A DNA stretch of 64,000 nt from Phlebiopsis flavidoalba (taxonomy: Eukaryota > Basidiomycota > Agaricomycetes > Polyporales > Phanerochaetaceae). A model generated the notes under the pieces. That model did not search any database. It saw nothing but the letters and a program-made list of their open reading frames with translations, and was not told the DNA's origin. This document shows, one piece after another, positions 1 to 12,051 of this stretch. The stretch spans positions 119,268 through 183,267 of the forward strand of contig JAOCPU010000063.1 of the NCBI GenBank assembly GCA_035772785.1, given 5' to 3'. The stretch's first letter is position 1; each line of letters opens with the position of its first letter. Position numbers and translations under genes: made by a program.

Positions 1-815
1 ATGAGATAAAATGATGATAGAACTACTGTGATTCGTACCAAAGTGGGCATAGGAGTCTGCATAGCTGTATGAGTGGACGAGCGTTGAGCAAAACTTCGTT
101 AGTTTTTAACGAGGGAACTAACTAGTCGCGCGAGGTCATGTTCTCCGGAAACAGGTGCAATCGTCAACGTTCATCGTGGAAGGGCCAGCGTTCGGCCATG
201 CTCTGCAGAGTAAGATAGGAAGGCAAGTGAGGAGGGAGGCAGAAAGCGTCAAGAACCAGTAGCCGCGAGCAGGAAATCTTGAACGCGAATCTCAAAAAAT
301 CCGATCGCCAGTGTCGGCGGCTATGCTGCCACGCGCACGTCCACGTGGCTGAATATATCTGCCAATTACTCGCCGCCAACGGAAGCATTGATCCTACTAA
401 CATACACACGCCCGCAACGAGATCGCTCTCAGGTATGACAACACTCAGGCTACTTAATGCTGATTAAGACTACGAGATTTGGCATCACGCCGTGTTAAAA
501 ATGGGTAAAGTGCTTTAAATTGGGAAGAACCAAGACTGGAGGCTATCCGAGTCGGGACATGTCCAAGGGCTGGTACGAGCATAATTTGTCATGAAAGTAA
601 GCAAAGAATGCTCGAGAAGATGTACGACGCCGAATGATACGCAGAGCATCGTAGGTTGCCAATTCCCAAAAAGAACGCATTAATAAGTACATGTATTACA
701 ACCCCCAAAGTACCTGAAGTCTATGATACACAATGATGATACAGAGTTGGAATCGGTCAAACATTTTAATCTTTCTTAATCTTTTCCAACTAAGAACGGT
801 TTATTAAACAGTTTT

Positions 816-846
<31 letters not shown>

Positions 847-956
847 GTTGTGACATTCTGTTTGCCAACATAGGACATACTGGGGAGACACTTGTGTCGG
901 ATTGTCCGTTTCCGGCGCTCCGGGGGCTCCTTGCGTCGACGAGCCTTTGAAGTATT
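1..956. other. No recognised gene; contains a long poly-G tract
   Basis: I see no conserved coding signal here. Short open frames exist on both strands but none has family-like motifs or a plausible splice pattern. The main landmark is the G homopolymer at 816-843, listed separately. The 3' part could hold a second exon of the small minus-strand gene that starts at 1145, because the minus strand around 850-930 can be read as a Gly/Ala/Pro-containing peptide running into the poly-C (poly-proline) tract. Confidence 0.5.
816..843. repeat. Mononucleotide G run, 28 bases
   Basis: There are 28 consecutive G on the plus strand, directly after a short T run. On the minus strand it would encode poly-proline in one frame. 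Its true length is uncertain, because homopolymers of this size are hard to sequence and this assembly miscounts much shorter ones. Confidence 0.9.
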
Positions 957-1145
957 CTAATACCAATTGTTAGTATCAAGCTGAGCATTCGACGCCAAGT
1001 CAGACATACCTTTGCGCTGCTCAGCATCGGGCACGACATCGGGCTTCTTTCCAGAAATCCCGGACACACCCATGTAGTCGTCCGAGTTCGTCGCGGACAG
1101 TGGTGGGGAGTTCGTGCCGAATGAGTTTCCTGCTCCAGATGACAT
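957..1145 (-). CDS. Small hypothetical protein, Ser/Gly/Asn-rich
   Basis: The frame from the ATG at 1145 encodes about 62 residues starting MSSGAGNSFG and rich in Ser, Asn, Gly and Asp. It has a charged middle (KKPDVVPDAEQRKG) and ends with QLDTNNWY before a stop at 957. An upstream in-frame ATG at 1199 would add 18 residues. A GT after the last Asn-Trp codons allows splicing to a downstream Gly/Pro-rich exon, so the stop may lie in an intron. The composition is unlike random translation of this DNA and resembles small soluble fungal stress or development proteins, but I recognise no family. It sits 361 bases from the divergently transcribed MAT2B-like gene, so the two may share a promoter region. 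Confidence 0.3.
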   Translation of the reverse strand: MSSGAGNSFGTNSPPLSATNSDDYMGVSGISGKKPDVVPDAEQRKGMSDLASNAQLDTNNWY

Positions 1146-1506
1146 GTTATGTGTTATGGTCTCGTATGAGGATTGAAAGTGAGTGATGTTGCCCGACAAA
1201 GTGCGGGATTATAAAACGAGCAACTGCTTGACGTCATAGTCTGGGACCTGCTCGCCTCTTGCTCCATCACTGGTGGCTACTTTGCGAACGACTTCCGACG
1301 GGTGACGTTGACTCGTTTGCGCGTGCAAGATGGAAGCTAGATAGAGCTAGATCTCCTTCTCTAACTAGTCCTGACGCCCGGTCGAAATGCGAACATGGCG
1401 TAGAGTGAGAAGGTGAAGGCAGTCTTGCTGATCACTTGCGGATCACATGCACACGCGATCTAAGATCCTTCGCGACTCTCCTCCCATCGCCCAGCACGAC
1501 AAAAAA

Positions 1507-2951
1507 ATGAGAGTGCTAGTTACAGGTGATTATTGTCTCTGATTAGCTATGGAATATAGCATTACAAGACATTGTTCGCTAGGTGCATCCGGCGTGCTCG
1601 GGACCGCTGTGTATGACGCGTTCAAAGCATCCAGCGATAACACGGTCCTCGGTCTCGCGCACTCGCGTCACCGAAAGGGGACCTCAAGCAACTTGATTTT
1701 GCTTAACAAAGAACAGGTCGAGACAGTGCTCGAAGAGTTCAAACCGGACTGTAAGTGGTATTAGATCCCCTTGCAGCCAGAAGTTCACGCCACACAGCGC
1801 AAAGGGGTGATCCATTGTGCTGCTGAGCGAAGGCCCGATGTTGCAGAAAAGGCATGCAATCAGCACACTCTCCCATATATTCGAACTCACCCCGAGTAAT
1901 TTATATCACTTCTTAGAATCCCGAAGCCGCACAGAAAGTACAGCGACTTACGGCTCATCGCGGGTTAAACTAATCATCGTCAGCTGAACGCAGATCTCCC
2001 GGCGCATCTGGCTTGTGCTCTGGCACGTGCTATGAAATTCAAGTTGGTGTATATCTCGACAGGTACACGGTGACAACTTCGATGTGCCCAGGGTCTTGAC
2101 GCACTTAATGATCATATAGATATGTCTTTGATGGCACACATCCACCTTACCCGCCGTCTGCGCCTACCAACCCGTTGAACTTCTACGGGCGCACGAAGCG
2201 AGACGGAGAGGTTGCTGTTCTCGGGCGTCGCTGGTTCCCAGAGTATCGTTCTCCGTGTACCTGTTCTGTACATTGATTATCTCGCCCACCAAGCAGATCA
2301 CTCATCCTCACGATTAGATACGGTCCCGCCCCGAGGAACACTGACACGGCGGTGAACATCTTGATTGATATTGTGTCTGATCAGAGCGGCAAGACATCCA
2401 AAATGATCACTACGCGACCAGATACCCTACGAACGTTATCGACATCGCTGATTTTTTGGTGCGCTTGACAGGCATGTTTACATCTGAGAACTCTTGTCGA
2501 CATAACCCTGATGCACAATCCCAGCAGCACTGCCGTCTACAAAGCCAATTCCGCCCATTTTGCATTACTCTGGCGGAAGAAACCGTTTACAAAGTACGAG
2601 ATGTGTCTGGTCTTCGCCAAGATTCTCGGCCTGCCGCACTCACGTACATTACTGCCGACGCCGAACCGTACACTGTAAGCGGTTTTACCTGTTTCTGCTC
2701 TTTACGCCTGGGGCTGATGGGTGCATGGTACAAGGGCGAGCTGCAACAACTCGTCCGCGCGATTGTCGCCTGTATACACACGAGACAGAGGACTCATCAT
2801 GGAGGGTTACGGCGGACTCGGCTGGACGCCGTTTGAGGAGTGGTGGGAAAAAAGCCGTTGCAAGGCAGCCAGTGAAATGACAAGCATGGCAACGGTAAAC
2901 ACACATGTACAGCAGCAAAGAAGGATGAACAACACGTTGTTCAGGGTATAG
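1507..2951 (+). CDS. NAD(P)-dependent RmlD/MAT2B-like reductase (dTDP-4-dehydrorhamnose reductase family)
   Basis: This is an extended short-chain dehydrogenase related to RmlD and to the regulatory beta subunit of methionine adenosyltransferase. A tiny first exon, MRVLVTG (1507-1525), splices at acag/gtgatt to [13 protein letters not shown], rebuilding the Rossmann glycine motif TGASGVLG. Later exons give [11 protein letters not shown] (about 1808), KLVYISTG (2041), [14 protein letters not shown] with the YxxxK pair (2173-2210), RYGPAPRN (2320), [16 protein letters not shown] (2410) and a C-terminal [11 protein letters not shown] (2821). Only about seven residues of the first exon precede the Rossmann fold, which fits a cytosolic enzyme. 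In animals MAT2B tunes S-adenosylmethionine synthesis, while bacterial RmlD makes dTDP-rhamnose; which role applies here cannot be told. The stop at 2949-2951 is the end of the last open frame and is less certain than the start. Confidence 0.8.
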
Positions 2952-5320
2952 TTTGGTACAACCCGCAGGTGTCAGACCGAGTCCAGGCACACTGCGACCG
3001 GCAGATCGGGCCAGGAACGTGTAGAGTGCAAAGTACCGCCCACGATCGAGTTGTCTGGTTGGTCGTTTTCACGCGAGACAGGAACGGAAATTGAAGTTCG
3101 CGGACGGGAAAGAAAGGCCGCGCCCGGACTTTTGCAAGAGAGCGTGGGGCCGGCTCGAGAATGCTTTTTACGGTAATTTATGACCAGGCTTTGGCTATGA
3201 GCTCTGCACGAGGCAAAGCATCTGACAACACGACGATACCCAGTGCTCACGCCCAGTGAGAAGTCGGGTCTACTAGGGAGCTATGCCGAGCTACTGTGAG
3301 CCACGTTGACAGGCGCTGTATACAGGCATGGCTCGGCAATATACCAGACTAGCGACTATCAAAGGCGCATTTTCCTACATTTCCGCTATGCCGAGCTAGT
3401 AGTTTGGGTCTATGTCTGTAGTACACACTAGTCTCCAATATATTCGTTCTATTTGATCGCGTCCTCTCGAGCCCATTCTACATTGCATGCTATGCACATC
3501 TATTGAGTGGAAAAAAAAAAAAAGGTTAGGTGTGCAGCTGTGATGTTCCGGGAGCGCTGCGTCGCACAATATACACATATAACATAGAGAGCAAAAATAA
3601 GCGGTTGGATACCTACTAGCGCTCAGCAGAGTTCATACAAAAAAATTAAAACAAGCTGAAATACTATTTACCATGTATGTGGTGACTGTCTTCGGAGGGG
3701 GGGGGGGAGACGCGCGAACGATAACAGTGTCTATATTCATGTGAATCCATAAATGGGAGGAGAGCCCAAAATAATAGCAACTGGTGAATCGTAATCAAAA
3801 AGACCTAGCCATTGAAGTGAAAAGAGGGGGGGGTGCTGTAAGGGGGTACGTCCCGCCGAAGCCGTGACCGCGGGAAGGAGGGGTCAATGTGAACACGTGC
3901 AAGTCTGTGTCGCTGTGGTGCTACTGAGTGTGTCGAGGGTGCAGGGGGAAAAGGGTGCGAACACGTGCAACGTGATACATATGTGACGCAACAGATGCTA
4001 ACGAGACGGTGGTGAAGGCTGAACCCTAAGTAGACCATTAGGCAGTGACGGTTGTGAACGCGACGCAGGCGGCGGTGGTGATAGATCCGACAGAAGGTCA
4101 ACGGTGAATTACTGTGCGTGAGTGATGCATGTGTGACAAGTCGGCGACAAGCCCGGCGATCGCGGCGTCGTGTCACTCACACACATCACAAAGAAGGGTG
4201 CTGTGCACATCACTCTAGGGTGCTAGATTGTGGCGCTCGGCGCGTGGCTAGTGGCAGGTGTGTGCGCGTAACGACACATCGGGTGGGGCACAGCAGTAGG
4301 AACGCACACACTGAATCCAAGTGGTGGATCTGCACATGTCGTGATAGTGGAACGGTGGTGAGAAATAAGCATTACAGATAATTGCTCTCGGTAGGTCGCT
4401 GTTGTACTGTGTAGGGGGCGGTAGCGTTGTGAGGTTAACGGGTGGTAGTAACCTAGTCGCGTATTCAATGACTCCCCGGGTCAAAATGGGGGTGCATATA
4501 TGGAAGGCAGGGCTGCGTGCGGCGCGGGAAATAATGTTCCGCAGTTCCTGTATCTAGGGGGATGTCAAGTCATAATTGTGTAGCAACTTAATGCAGAGAG
4601 ATCAGTGTAGAGGACGTGGCACGGAAGGACATAGCTTGCGAGTTGTCAGATGGCTACTATACTGAGGATGAACGAGCAGTATGGTGCCGGATCTCCCACG
4701 TCGAGAGAGAGTTGTTCCTAGGTCCGTTGGTGGGGTCAGAATGGGTGGAGGAATGGGTGGTGTGTGCATGGAGGGTCGCGTTAGACATGGGTATGAAGCT
4801 ACAGCGGAGTGAGGTGTTGAATGGTGGAGTGATTGTGGTTGAGCGATAGAGATCGGATCAATCACACGAGCACTGAGATAGAAACAACACTTGTCGAGGA
4901 GTGAGCCGTAATTAAGGTTTCAAGTACGTACAGCAACTGTACAGCACCATGTACTTTGCATGGCTGGTGGTTAGTGGCGTCTAGAATACACGTCAATAGT
5001 TCACCGTCACGTCGTTGGCGCCGATTGGCAAGCAAGGCCACATTCGAGACAAGCGCAATCTCTACATTCTTACTTAGGGCGCATTACACGATGAATCAGA
5101 AGGACAGGGCCTGTGCAGGACGTTGAATATTAGCCAGATATATAATAATGATATATAGGGGTTCTAGTGATATGATGATTATGATATGGGTTGGCGGTAA
5201 GAAGACACGACAACATGCGACTTTGATTTGGTCTCGGGCCTCTATTGGGACGAAGGCCTCTTGTAAGCCCATTTTCCACGGAGCAGCGCGTCGCGATTTG
5301 ACAGTAGGTGAAACCCACTC
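2952..5320. other. Gene-poor intergenic stretch with G-rich tracts and a short direct repeat
   Basis: About 2.4 kb with no family-like translation on either strand. It contains short G runs (about 3698-3706 and 3826-3832), a stretch rich in GTG/CAC words (3900-4500), an A run at 3510-3523, and a 14-base direct repeat at 3280-3293 and 3385-3398. The open frames here encode His/Arg/Thr-rich peptides typical of chance translation. Confidence 0.5.
3280..3398. repeat. 14-bp direct repeat pair, 105 bp apart
   Basis: GCTATGCCGAGCTA occurs exactly at 3280-3293 and at 3385-3398. A partial inverted relative (GGCTCGGCAATAT) lies between them near 3330. The flanks also share TCTACTAG and CTAGTAGT words in opposite orientation. 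It may be a remnant of a small non-autonomous element, but no clean terminal inverted repeats or target duplication are visible. Confidence 0.35.
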
Positions 5321-6309
5321 TCATCCTTCCGTGCACCACCTCACTTCCACATTTCGTAGGGTGCTACACCGTGCACCTAGGGTCTCTATCGCCCTAGCAT
5401 TTGCTTCGTTGTCCATGACGGGCTCCGGGTATATCGTCGTTGAAATTGAATGTAGGCGATGCAGCAAGCGTAAAGTTTGCCCAAACTGAGCAATTGTGTC
5501 CTGATTTTCCAAATGAGACTTCTCGTCAATGCCTTGGGGTGACCCACTCACCTGCATAGTTTTCCCAGGCAAGTGGACGCTCTGGGAAGTCTATGCCTAA
5601 GTCAAACTCCAGGTACAATGTTCGAAGATTTGGGAATGTGACAGCGATCGCTTCGAATGCGTGGCAAGCTTCGCGGATGCTTTTCACCTCCAGGGACAAC
5701 TGTAGCTGGGTTAAGGTTGCGGAATAGCCACGGAGAGAACCATGCGGTGCATCGAAGTCGGTGAGGGTTATTGGCACGGTAACAAAGATAGACTCCAGTC
5801 TTCTGCCGTTAGAGAGGTAAATAGAATCCTCTAATTCGTCGGATTTGAGAGCGACGAGCCCGGACAAGAACTGGGGCGAATGAGCGGAGTCGAGTAGCCT
5901 GCGCCTCCAAGCCAGAGGAGAACGTCCTCTGAGTTCGAGGGACAGCATGATAGCGTCCGCGCGATGCATGGCTTGCAAAAGAAGTGCGCACAAAGTACTG
6001 TTCTTCCTCGCCTGTGGGAAACAGCGGCCACGCGACCGCCAGGTGCCGCACCCATCGGGCGGGATGTTGGAGCGATCCAAGCGGCGTGCCCGAGGACAGC
6101 AACTCTAACATGGGTCTTCCATGTACTCGTGTGCGAGAGGTGCGTTATGCGTCGTCCTCTGTGACATGCTGAGCCGGATGTCGGCGTACAGGAGCTCACC
6201 GCAGACCTCGTAAAGACGGCGACAAACCTGCGCGCATTGCGCGACTGACGTCCTGGATATCCAACAGTGCGGGTACGCGGCGCAAGATTTCGGTGGGAAT
6301 CTTCTCCAT
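5321..6309 (-). CDS. F-box domain protein, basidiomycete type
   Basis: The ATG at 6309 opens with MEKIPTEILRRVPALLDIQDVS, the N-terminal half of an F-box (I/LP-E-I/L pattern). After a one-base frame change it continues as VAQCAQVCRRLYEVCGELLYADIRL, the second half. The rest (LTVRWPLFP-like, FLSGLVALKSDELED, YSATLTQLQLSL, VTFPNLRTLYLEFDL) looks like irregular leucine-rich repeats that would bind substrate. A donor GTGAGT after NYAG (about 5554) joins a last exon (LGARCSTLRNVEVRW) ending at the stop at 5321. F-box proteins link Skp1-cullin ubiquitin ligase to targets; this class is greatly expanded in basidiomycetes and targets are usually unknown. Frame changes near 6240 and 6110 are probably sequence errors. 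Confidence 0.7.
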
Positions 6310-6980
6310 AAGGGTGGTGTCGGAATGGGCTTGGAGAATGGTAGAAGAAGTCGGGCAAGCGTCCCTTTATAAATACCGCGCGCGATAGATCTGGTCTTTC
6401 TAAGCACGGAGTAGGTAGCAAGCAAAGGACGGGCCTGCAGCAAAATGCACGATTCTGCGGATTGAGCATCTCAGCGGTGATCCGTCTCTAGGGACGCACC
6501 GAGGAGTTTTAGGAAGTGATGATGTCGCAGGGAGTTTCTGCCTGCTGCCGCACCGCCTGACTGGGCTCGGCGACGCAGCCTTTCGGAAGGGGGCATCGGA
6601 AGTGAGACCCGATTTTGCACGGCACACAGGGTGTAGACTTTGCGAACTAGGAGACCCAGGCCGTGTACGACCGTGTATGGGACAACCGCGTGTGCGACCC
6701 TCGCGGCGGGTTTGGGCTAAGTTCAAGGAGGAGCACACCCAAGGGGGACTTGCCAAAACGAGGCGCACACCCACCGCCACGTTGTGACAGGCTTCTGGCG
6801 AGCGCCCACCGTCACCGCGGGACAGCCTGAGTTCGGTCCACGCTCTACGGCTTTGCACTCGACGGCCATCTACTCTTTCGCCGCCGCCTTTCGCGCCGTA
6901 GCTCAGCTCACCTTACGCACGCTCCCGACGCGCCCGCCGGCCTCCATCGCCCAAGCAACCGTTCGCGCCCAAGCTGCGGC
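6310..6980. other. Divergent intergenic region between F-box and TM9SF genes
   Basis: About 670 bases separating the two divergently transcribed genes. Open frames on both strands are Arg/Pro-rich chance translations. C/T-rich stretches at about 6880-6960 just upstream of the TM9SF start are typical of fungal promoters, but I see no clear TATA box. Confidence 0.4.
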
Positions 6981-9937
6981 ATGGCTCGAGCCAACCGCTG
7001 GTCCTTGGCCTGTACCTTCGTGTCCTTTCGCTTCTGCTGCGGTCATATGCGTTCTACCTCCCCGGGTGCTGCACCGCATGATTTTACCACGAGGGGGAAC
7101 CAGTCAACCTTTCTGGTCAATGCCCTAACTCCGATGTTTAGCGGGCACCGACCATGCTAAGATAGTGCGTATGCTGTATTCATTCCATGTACCATGCCAG
7201 TTTTGATATCCGCACATCACAGAAATCCATGATCAACTGCAAGTGTCTGGAAATCCTTTGCCGATGTGCTACTGAATGCTCGTGTGCTTCTAGACGATTA
7301 CTATAATGAGAAGTTTCACTTCTGTGAGCCCCAAGGTGGGCCGAAAAGCCAGGCCGAATCACTGGGATCCATACTGTTTGGAGACAGAATTTTCAACTCC
7401 CCATATAACGTAAGTGCTTCTTGTACGGTATGAATTTTGAAACAAATGCTGTACAGGACTTTAGATTAGTATGCTTGGGGACAACGCCACTTGTCAGACT
7501 CTCTGTCGACGCGAAGTCCCGGCGGAAGACGCCAAGTTTATCAACGAACGTATACTAGAAGACTACGCGTTGAATTGGCTGGTCGACGGTCTTCCCGCAG
7601 CCGAGATGAAAGTTGACAGCAAAACCGAAGAGGTGTTCTTTGATATGGGATTTAACCTTGGCAATGACGAAGGCGCATTCGCTGAAACACCCGCACTCAA
7701 TAATCACTATGATATCCAACTAAAGTCGGTGACAGTATACGCGGAGATACTCATTGCTAACTGGACCTTCTGCGTCATAGATACCATATGCCGAGGCCAG
7801 ATGTGTATCGCATTGTCGGTGTACTAGTATGGCCTTCTAGGCAAGTATCCGAATTTTTTTGTGTGCCTTACAGACCCTCACGGACACATGTGCAGTTTTG
7901 GTGGTGACCAAAGCTCCGAACCGCCGTGTTTAGTGTCCGATGGGAGACAAGCTCTTGTTTCTCAACCAGAACACGACAAATTCCGTGCGCTACTCGTATC
8001 GTGTGACCTGGAGTGTACGTGAAATCTTCTATGCATCGCCCCTCGTCAACCTTATAGAAGATACATTCAGAAATCTGACACTCCTTGGGCCACAAGATGG
8101 GGATAACTATCTACACATATTTGACCCAGTAAGTGTCATTCCGAATGGGGCTATTAGATTTTGACCGAGATCGGACCCGTGCAGCGTATCCACTGGTTCA
8201 GCCTGATTAACTCTGTTGTGATCGTCGTGTTCCTCTGTGTCATGGTATCTATGATTTCTCTTTGAGAACCGTTTCTCGCGATGTAAGTCTTCTTTGCCAT
8301 TGCACGTGATCCAGAATGGGTAGAATTCTACAATTTGCACAGATTAGCCGCTACAAATGCTATCGATCTCAGTGTGAGTCTCTAAAAATATAAGGCCCTC
8401 TGTAGCTAAGGCGCGTGTTGATCGTTTGTGGCCGTTTTACCGGAAGACGTCCCAGGAGGACTGGGGATGGAAACTTGTCCACGGCGAAGTTTTCCGCACT
8501 CCACAACATGCTATGCTGTTGTCCGTTCTCACTGGTAATGGAGCACAGCTGAGTGCCATGGTCGGAGTCACTTTTAGGTGCGTGAAACATGTGTAGTCGC
8601 ACATTACATGTGCTCACCACTTGTACATCTAACAGTGTTTGCATTGCTTGGGTTCTTGTGTCGCCATCGAATCGTGGCTCTTTGGCCACCGTGATGATGA
8701 TATGTTGGACTCTGTTTGGAACAGGTCAGCACTATCTCTCCGTGGGCCGACCGGGCAAAAACACTCAGTTCCTTGTAGCGTCGGCGGATACATCTCCAAG
8801 CCGTGCTTATGCATCAATGGGCGGCGACAACAAGCGCAAAATGCATTCCTGACAGCTGTTGTGTTACCAACGTGAGTTGATTGCCTCATGTACGGCTTTG
8901 TTCTGACCGTAGCCGTAGGGTTGTCTTCGCTGTGATGTTCACGTTGAACTTCTTCTGCTAACAGCCGATCGTCCGGCGCCGTGCCATTCGGTGAGTCAGC
9001 TGTGGTGGCAATCGCAGCCGTAACATTGAATCTTTTTCACAGGCACTATGGCATTGATTGTGCTTCTCTGGTTTGGGATATCTGCGCCTTTGTCAGCAGT
9101 AGGCTCGTATTATGGATCGAAACACGGTGTACAGTGCCTCCGCCTAATTGTCCCCTTGATTATCGATACTCATTGCGCAACAGGCCGTTAGACATCCTGT
9201 ACGAGTCAACCCTATCCCTCGTCAAATACCGCCCGTGCCGTGGTATCTGCGCCCATGGGTGTGTAATCATGATCTTAGCGCGTCTTGCCCATTAAGCTAA
9301 CGTCTGCGCCAGGCTTCGACATTGTTTGCCGGTATATTGCCTTTCGGTCAGTTTCAGAGCCGTCCTCCAATTGGCGTCCATCTGACATCATGCGTTTGTA
9401 CGCACTGTGATCTTCAGGTGCGGCGTTTGTGGAGTTGTATTTTGTGATGTCGAGCCTATTCGCGTCGCGTGCATACTACGCGTTTGGCTTCCTCGCGCTC
9501 ACCGCGGGCGTCACGGCGCTCACGACGGCCACGGTCTCCATCCTGTTCACGTACTTCCCTCCCTTTGCGCGGAAGAGTACCGGTGCGCGACTTTTTTCAT
9601 TGATCCCGCGCAGCGGCCGTGGCTCACGCACGTCTATGCCTCACCAGGTGGCATTGGCGTGCCTTTCTCACCGGAGGCGGAAGTGCGTTCTGGCTGCTTG
9701 CGTATGGTCTCTTCTATTGGGCCTCGCGACTCTCGCTGGGTTCGGTCCAGAGCGCACTGTTGTACCTGGGGTACCTTCTCTTGATCGTTTTGTTCGATTT
9801 CCTGGTCACAGGTGGGCCTGTGTGCTTTTCACATGTTGTCTACTTGGATCGCTGACAAGGGTCTTGTAGGAACCATTGGCTTCTTGGCTGCGTACTGGGC
9901 TGTGCGGCGGCTCTATGGGGCGATACGTGTCGACTAA
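6981..9937 (+). CDS. Transmembrane 9 superfamily (EMP70/TM9SF) protein
   Basis: TM9SF proteins are nine-pass endosome/Golgi membrane proteins. The start MARANRWSLAC at 6981 is followed, in a shifted frame, by a hydrophobic signal sequence and AFYLPG, then GAAPHDF, the conserved mature N-terminus. Lumenal motifs follow: FHFCEPQGGPKSQAESLG (about 7315), ILFGDRIFNSPY (7375), LNWLVDGLPAAE (7570), FFDMGFNLGND (7637), YRIVGVLVWP (7805) and SVRYSYRVTW (7981). The membrane half shows VVIVVFLCVMVSM, EDWGWKLVHGEVFR, FALLGFLSPSNRG, FGGYISSR-like, VPFGTMALIVLLWFGISAPL, LFAGILPFGAAFVELYF and a last pair of helices. It ends AIRVD, close to the C-terminal KxD/E COPI-binding motif of the family. At least three one-base frame breaks (about 7011, 7063 and 7946) are probably sequencing errors. 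The identification is very secure; the introns are approximate. Confidence 0.95.
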
Positions 9938-10150
9938 ACTATCCAAGGACAGCGGAGGCGCGTACTTGTGCTATACTCGCCAAGGAACCGCCTGGATGCA
10001 TATACACTCTCGTCCGTTTTCGCCCAGCACAAAGCACATCTTTGTTTATACCACTATGTCATTGCAGTGTTCAATTAATCATCGGACAGATTAGAGCAGC
10101 AAATACAATATTACGCCGCACGGCCGTGTATGAGGCTATGAGGACCATAG

Positions 10151-12051
10151 TTATTCCTCCGCAGCGACTAGGACGACACGTTTTTTGGTGCCAGCCCCTA
10201 GGATCACGAACCGCCCATCTAACAGATCCTCAGCTTTGATCGTGTGTCTACTGTCCGGTACAACCTGTTCGTTGACATAAAGCCCCTTGCCCTTGACGAG
10301 ATCACGCGCCGCACCTTTGCAGCAAAACACGCGCATCAGCCTTCCCTTCGCTCGGCGGAGTAAAGTTATTGCAAGAGGACATACCGTTACTACTCACGAG
10401 CCCATGCGCAGAGGCGAGCTTGACAACCGGAGTTTCAAGGAGCTCGGTGCGAGGGAGCACACGGAGCCGCGGGTCGTCTCGCAACGCAAGGAGCACGTCG
10501 TCGGTGCGGATCAACGCGTAGTCGCTCTCGTACAAAAGGCCGGTCACGATTTGCGCCTTGCGTACCGCAGCGGCTGGGATGACCAACGGCAGATCAGCAG
10601 CGGCTCGCTCGACGGGAGGGACGGTGGGAGAGTGATGCGGCGTGTTCGGAACAGGGAGAGGACGTGGGGAAGAACGGGAGACGTACCGCCGTGAACCAGT
10701 TCAGTGACTTCGGTTGCGAGCAGGCGCTGGGCTTCTCGTTTCTCGGGGCGGGTCTAGGGCCCCGAAAGTCAGTTTCGTAATCGCATGTCGCGGGAAGATG
10801 GAAAGAGACGCACTGCGTGCTCAGCCAACACGGCGTCGATCCGCGAAAGCGGGAGTAGCGTAAACATCTTGAGATATTTGGCCGACTACAGATTCATGTA
10901 CTACCGAGTCCGGAAGAGCGCAGGAAAAACTGCAGCGTATGGCTCAGGCTGAGTGCAAGGCATACAGACATGTAGGCGAAACAGGTACCTGGTAGAAATC
11001 AAAAATACTGGTGACGTTTCTCGTCGAGCGCGACTGCATTCCCAGCGCTCTTGCCGAATTTTTTCGCCCGATGGCGTCGTCAGAAGCGGCGTTGTGAGCG
11101 CGAACGCCTGCTCGTCGTGTGTTCCGTCTGGTAGCACAGCTGGGTCGACCCGGTTTATGAGATCAATGCCGGCAACTATGTTGCCCCACTGGTCTGATCC
11201 GCCAAGCTGCATTGTGCATCCATGCGTTCGACGCAAAGTCAGGAAATCGTACGCCTGCATGAGCTGATACGTGAATTCTGTGAACGATATAGCCCTGTTG
11301 GGACTCGAGACGGGATTGAACGCTTATTGTATTCAGCAACAATCGTTAACACATGGGCTCAGTAGCGTACCTTTCCCTCGAAAGCATGGTATTCACGCGT
11401 GCGTTGATGCCCACTGTTCGCAAGAACTCCAAGAGGCCCATGCCCTTGAACCACTCGAGGTTGTTCAGAACCTTTGGAGGACCCAGGTCCTCTTTCAAGC
11501 TATCCACGCGTGGTTTTGCATACTCGATAGCACCTTTGAAGAAGCGGTTGAGGCTAGCGACTAGGGTGGTCCACATTGTGTTTTTCTACCACACTTGCTT
11601 CCGAGAGTGGTCGTTCGGGTGTTCCGTCCGGACGGGTCACCAACGAGACCGGTCGCTCCACCTATCTGAGAATCATGAAGCGAGATCATTTCAACGCATG
11701 AGATATGAGTACTGACCAGTGGAATCACAGTGTGCCCCGCGGATATGGAAGTGAAAGAGTGTCAAGAACGGCAGCAGATGTCCGACGTGTAGGTACTTTG
11801 CGGTCGGGTCAACGCCGGAGTTAGATTGCTTGAGGTTTTTGTATGACGCGACGTAGTGTGTCTGGGCTTTGCAACTTCAAAGAGATTCGTACACGCGGGA
11901 GAGGTCGGCTCACCTCGAAATCTGGGATATAAGTCCCCTTTCCTCGAGCGCTGTCAACAAGTCATGGCTTGACGAATGTGTGCCCCGCGTGCAGATGCGT
12001 GAAGCTTGGGTTTCTTACTGCAACGCGTAATCCCAAAAACTGTCTGAGCAT
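10151..12051 (-). CDS. Tyrosyl-tRNA synthetase, mitochondrial type
   Basis: This class I synthetase charges tRNA-Tyr. The start at 12051 gives [15 protein letters not shown], a basic, hydrophobic mitochondrial-like presequence. Next come [15 protein letters not shown], a HIGH-like site in [14 protein letters not shown] (about 11810-11840), [18 protein letters not shown] (11670), [18 protein letters not shown] (11460), [15 protein letters not shown] (11260), GGSDQWGNI (about 11190) and [17 protein letters not shown], which holds the KMSKS-equivalent loop. The C-terminus has the S4 RNA-binding fold ([35 protein letters not shown]) ending at 10151. One extra A in a six-base run (plus strand T at 11059-11064) breaks the frame inside the KMSKS loop, where no intron is plausible. 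The presence of both mitochondrial presequence and bacterial-type S4 tail separates it from the cytosolic enzyme. Confidence 0.95.

Noticed and set aside
5526..6469. Long overlapping minus-strand frames over the F-box gene (for example 5831-6469)
   Set aside because: They are alternate-frame shadows; the F-box and leucine-rich readings lie in other frames.
7841..7873. GC-AG intron in the TM9SF gene (donor GCAAGT)
   Set aside because: The implied intron is only 33 bases and joining its ends does not restore the downstream frame, so a miscounted base or another intron is more likely.
11059..11064. Programmed ribosomal frameshifting at the A run in the tyrosyl-tRNA synthetase gene
   Set aside because: Similar breaks occur in many unrelated genes at ordinary short homopolymers, without a shared slippery sequence or downstream structure; sequencing error explains them all.
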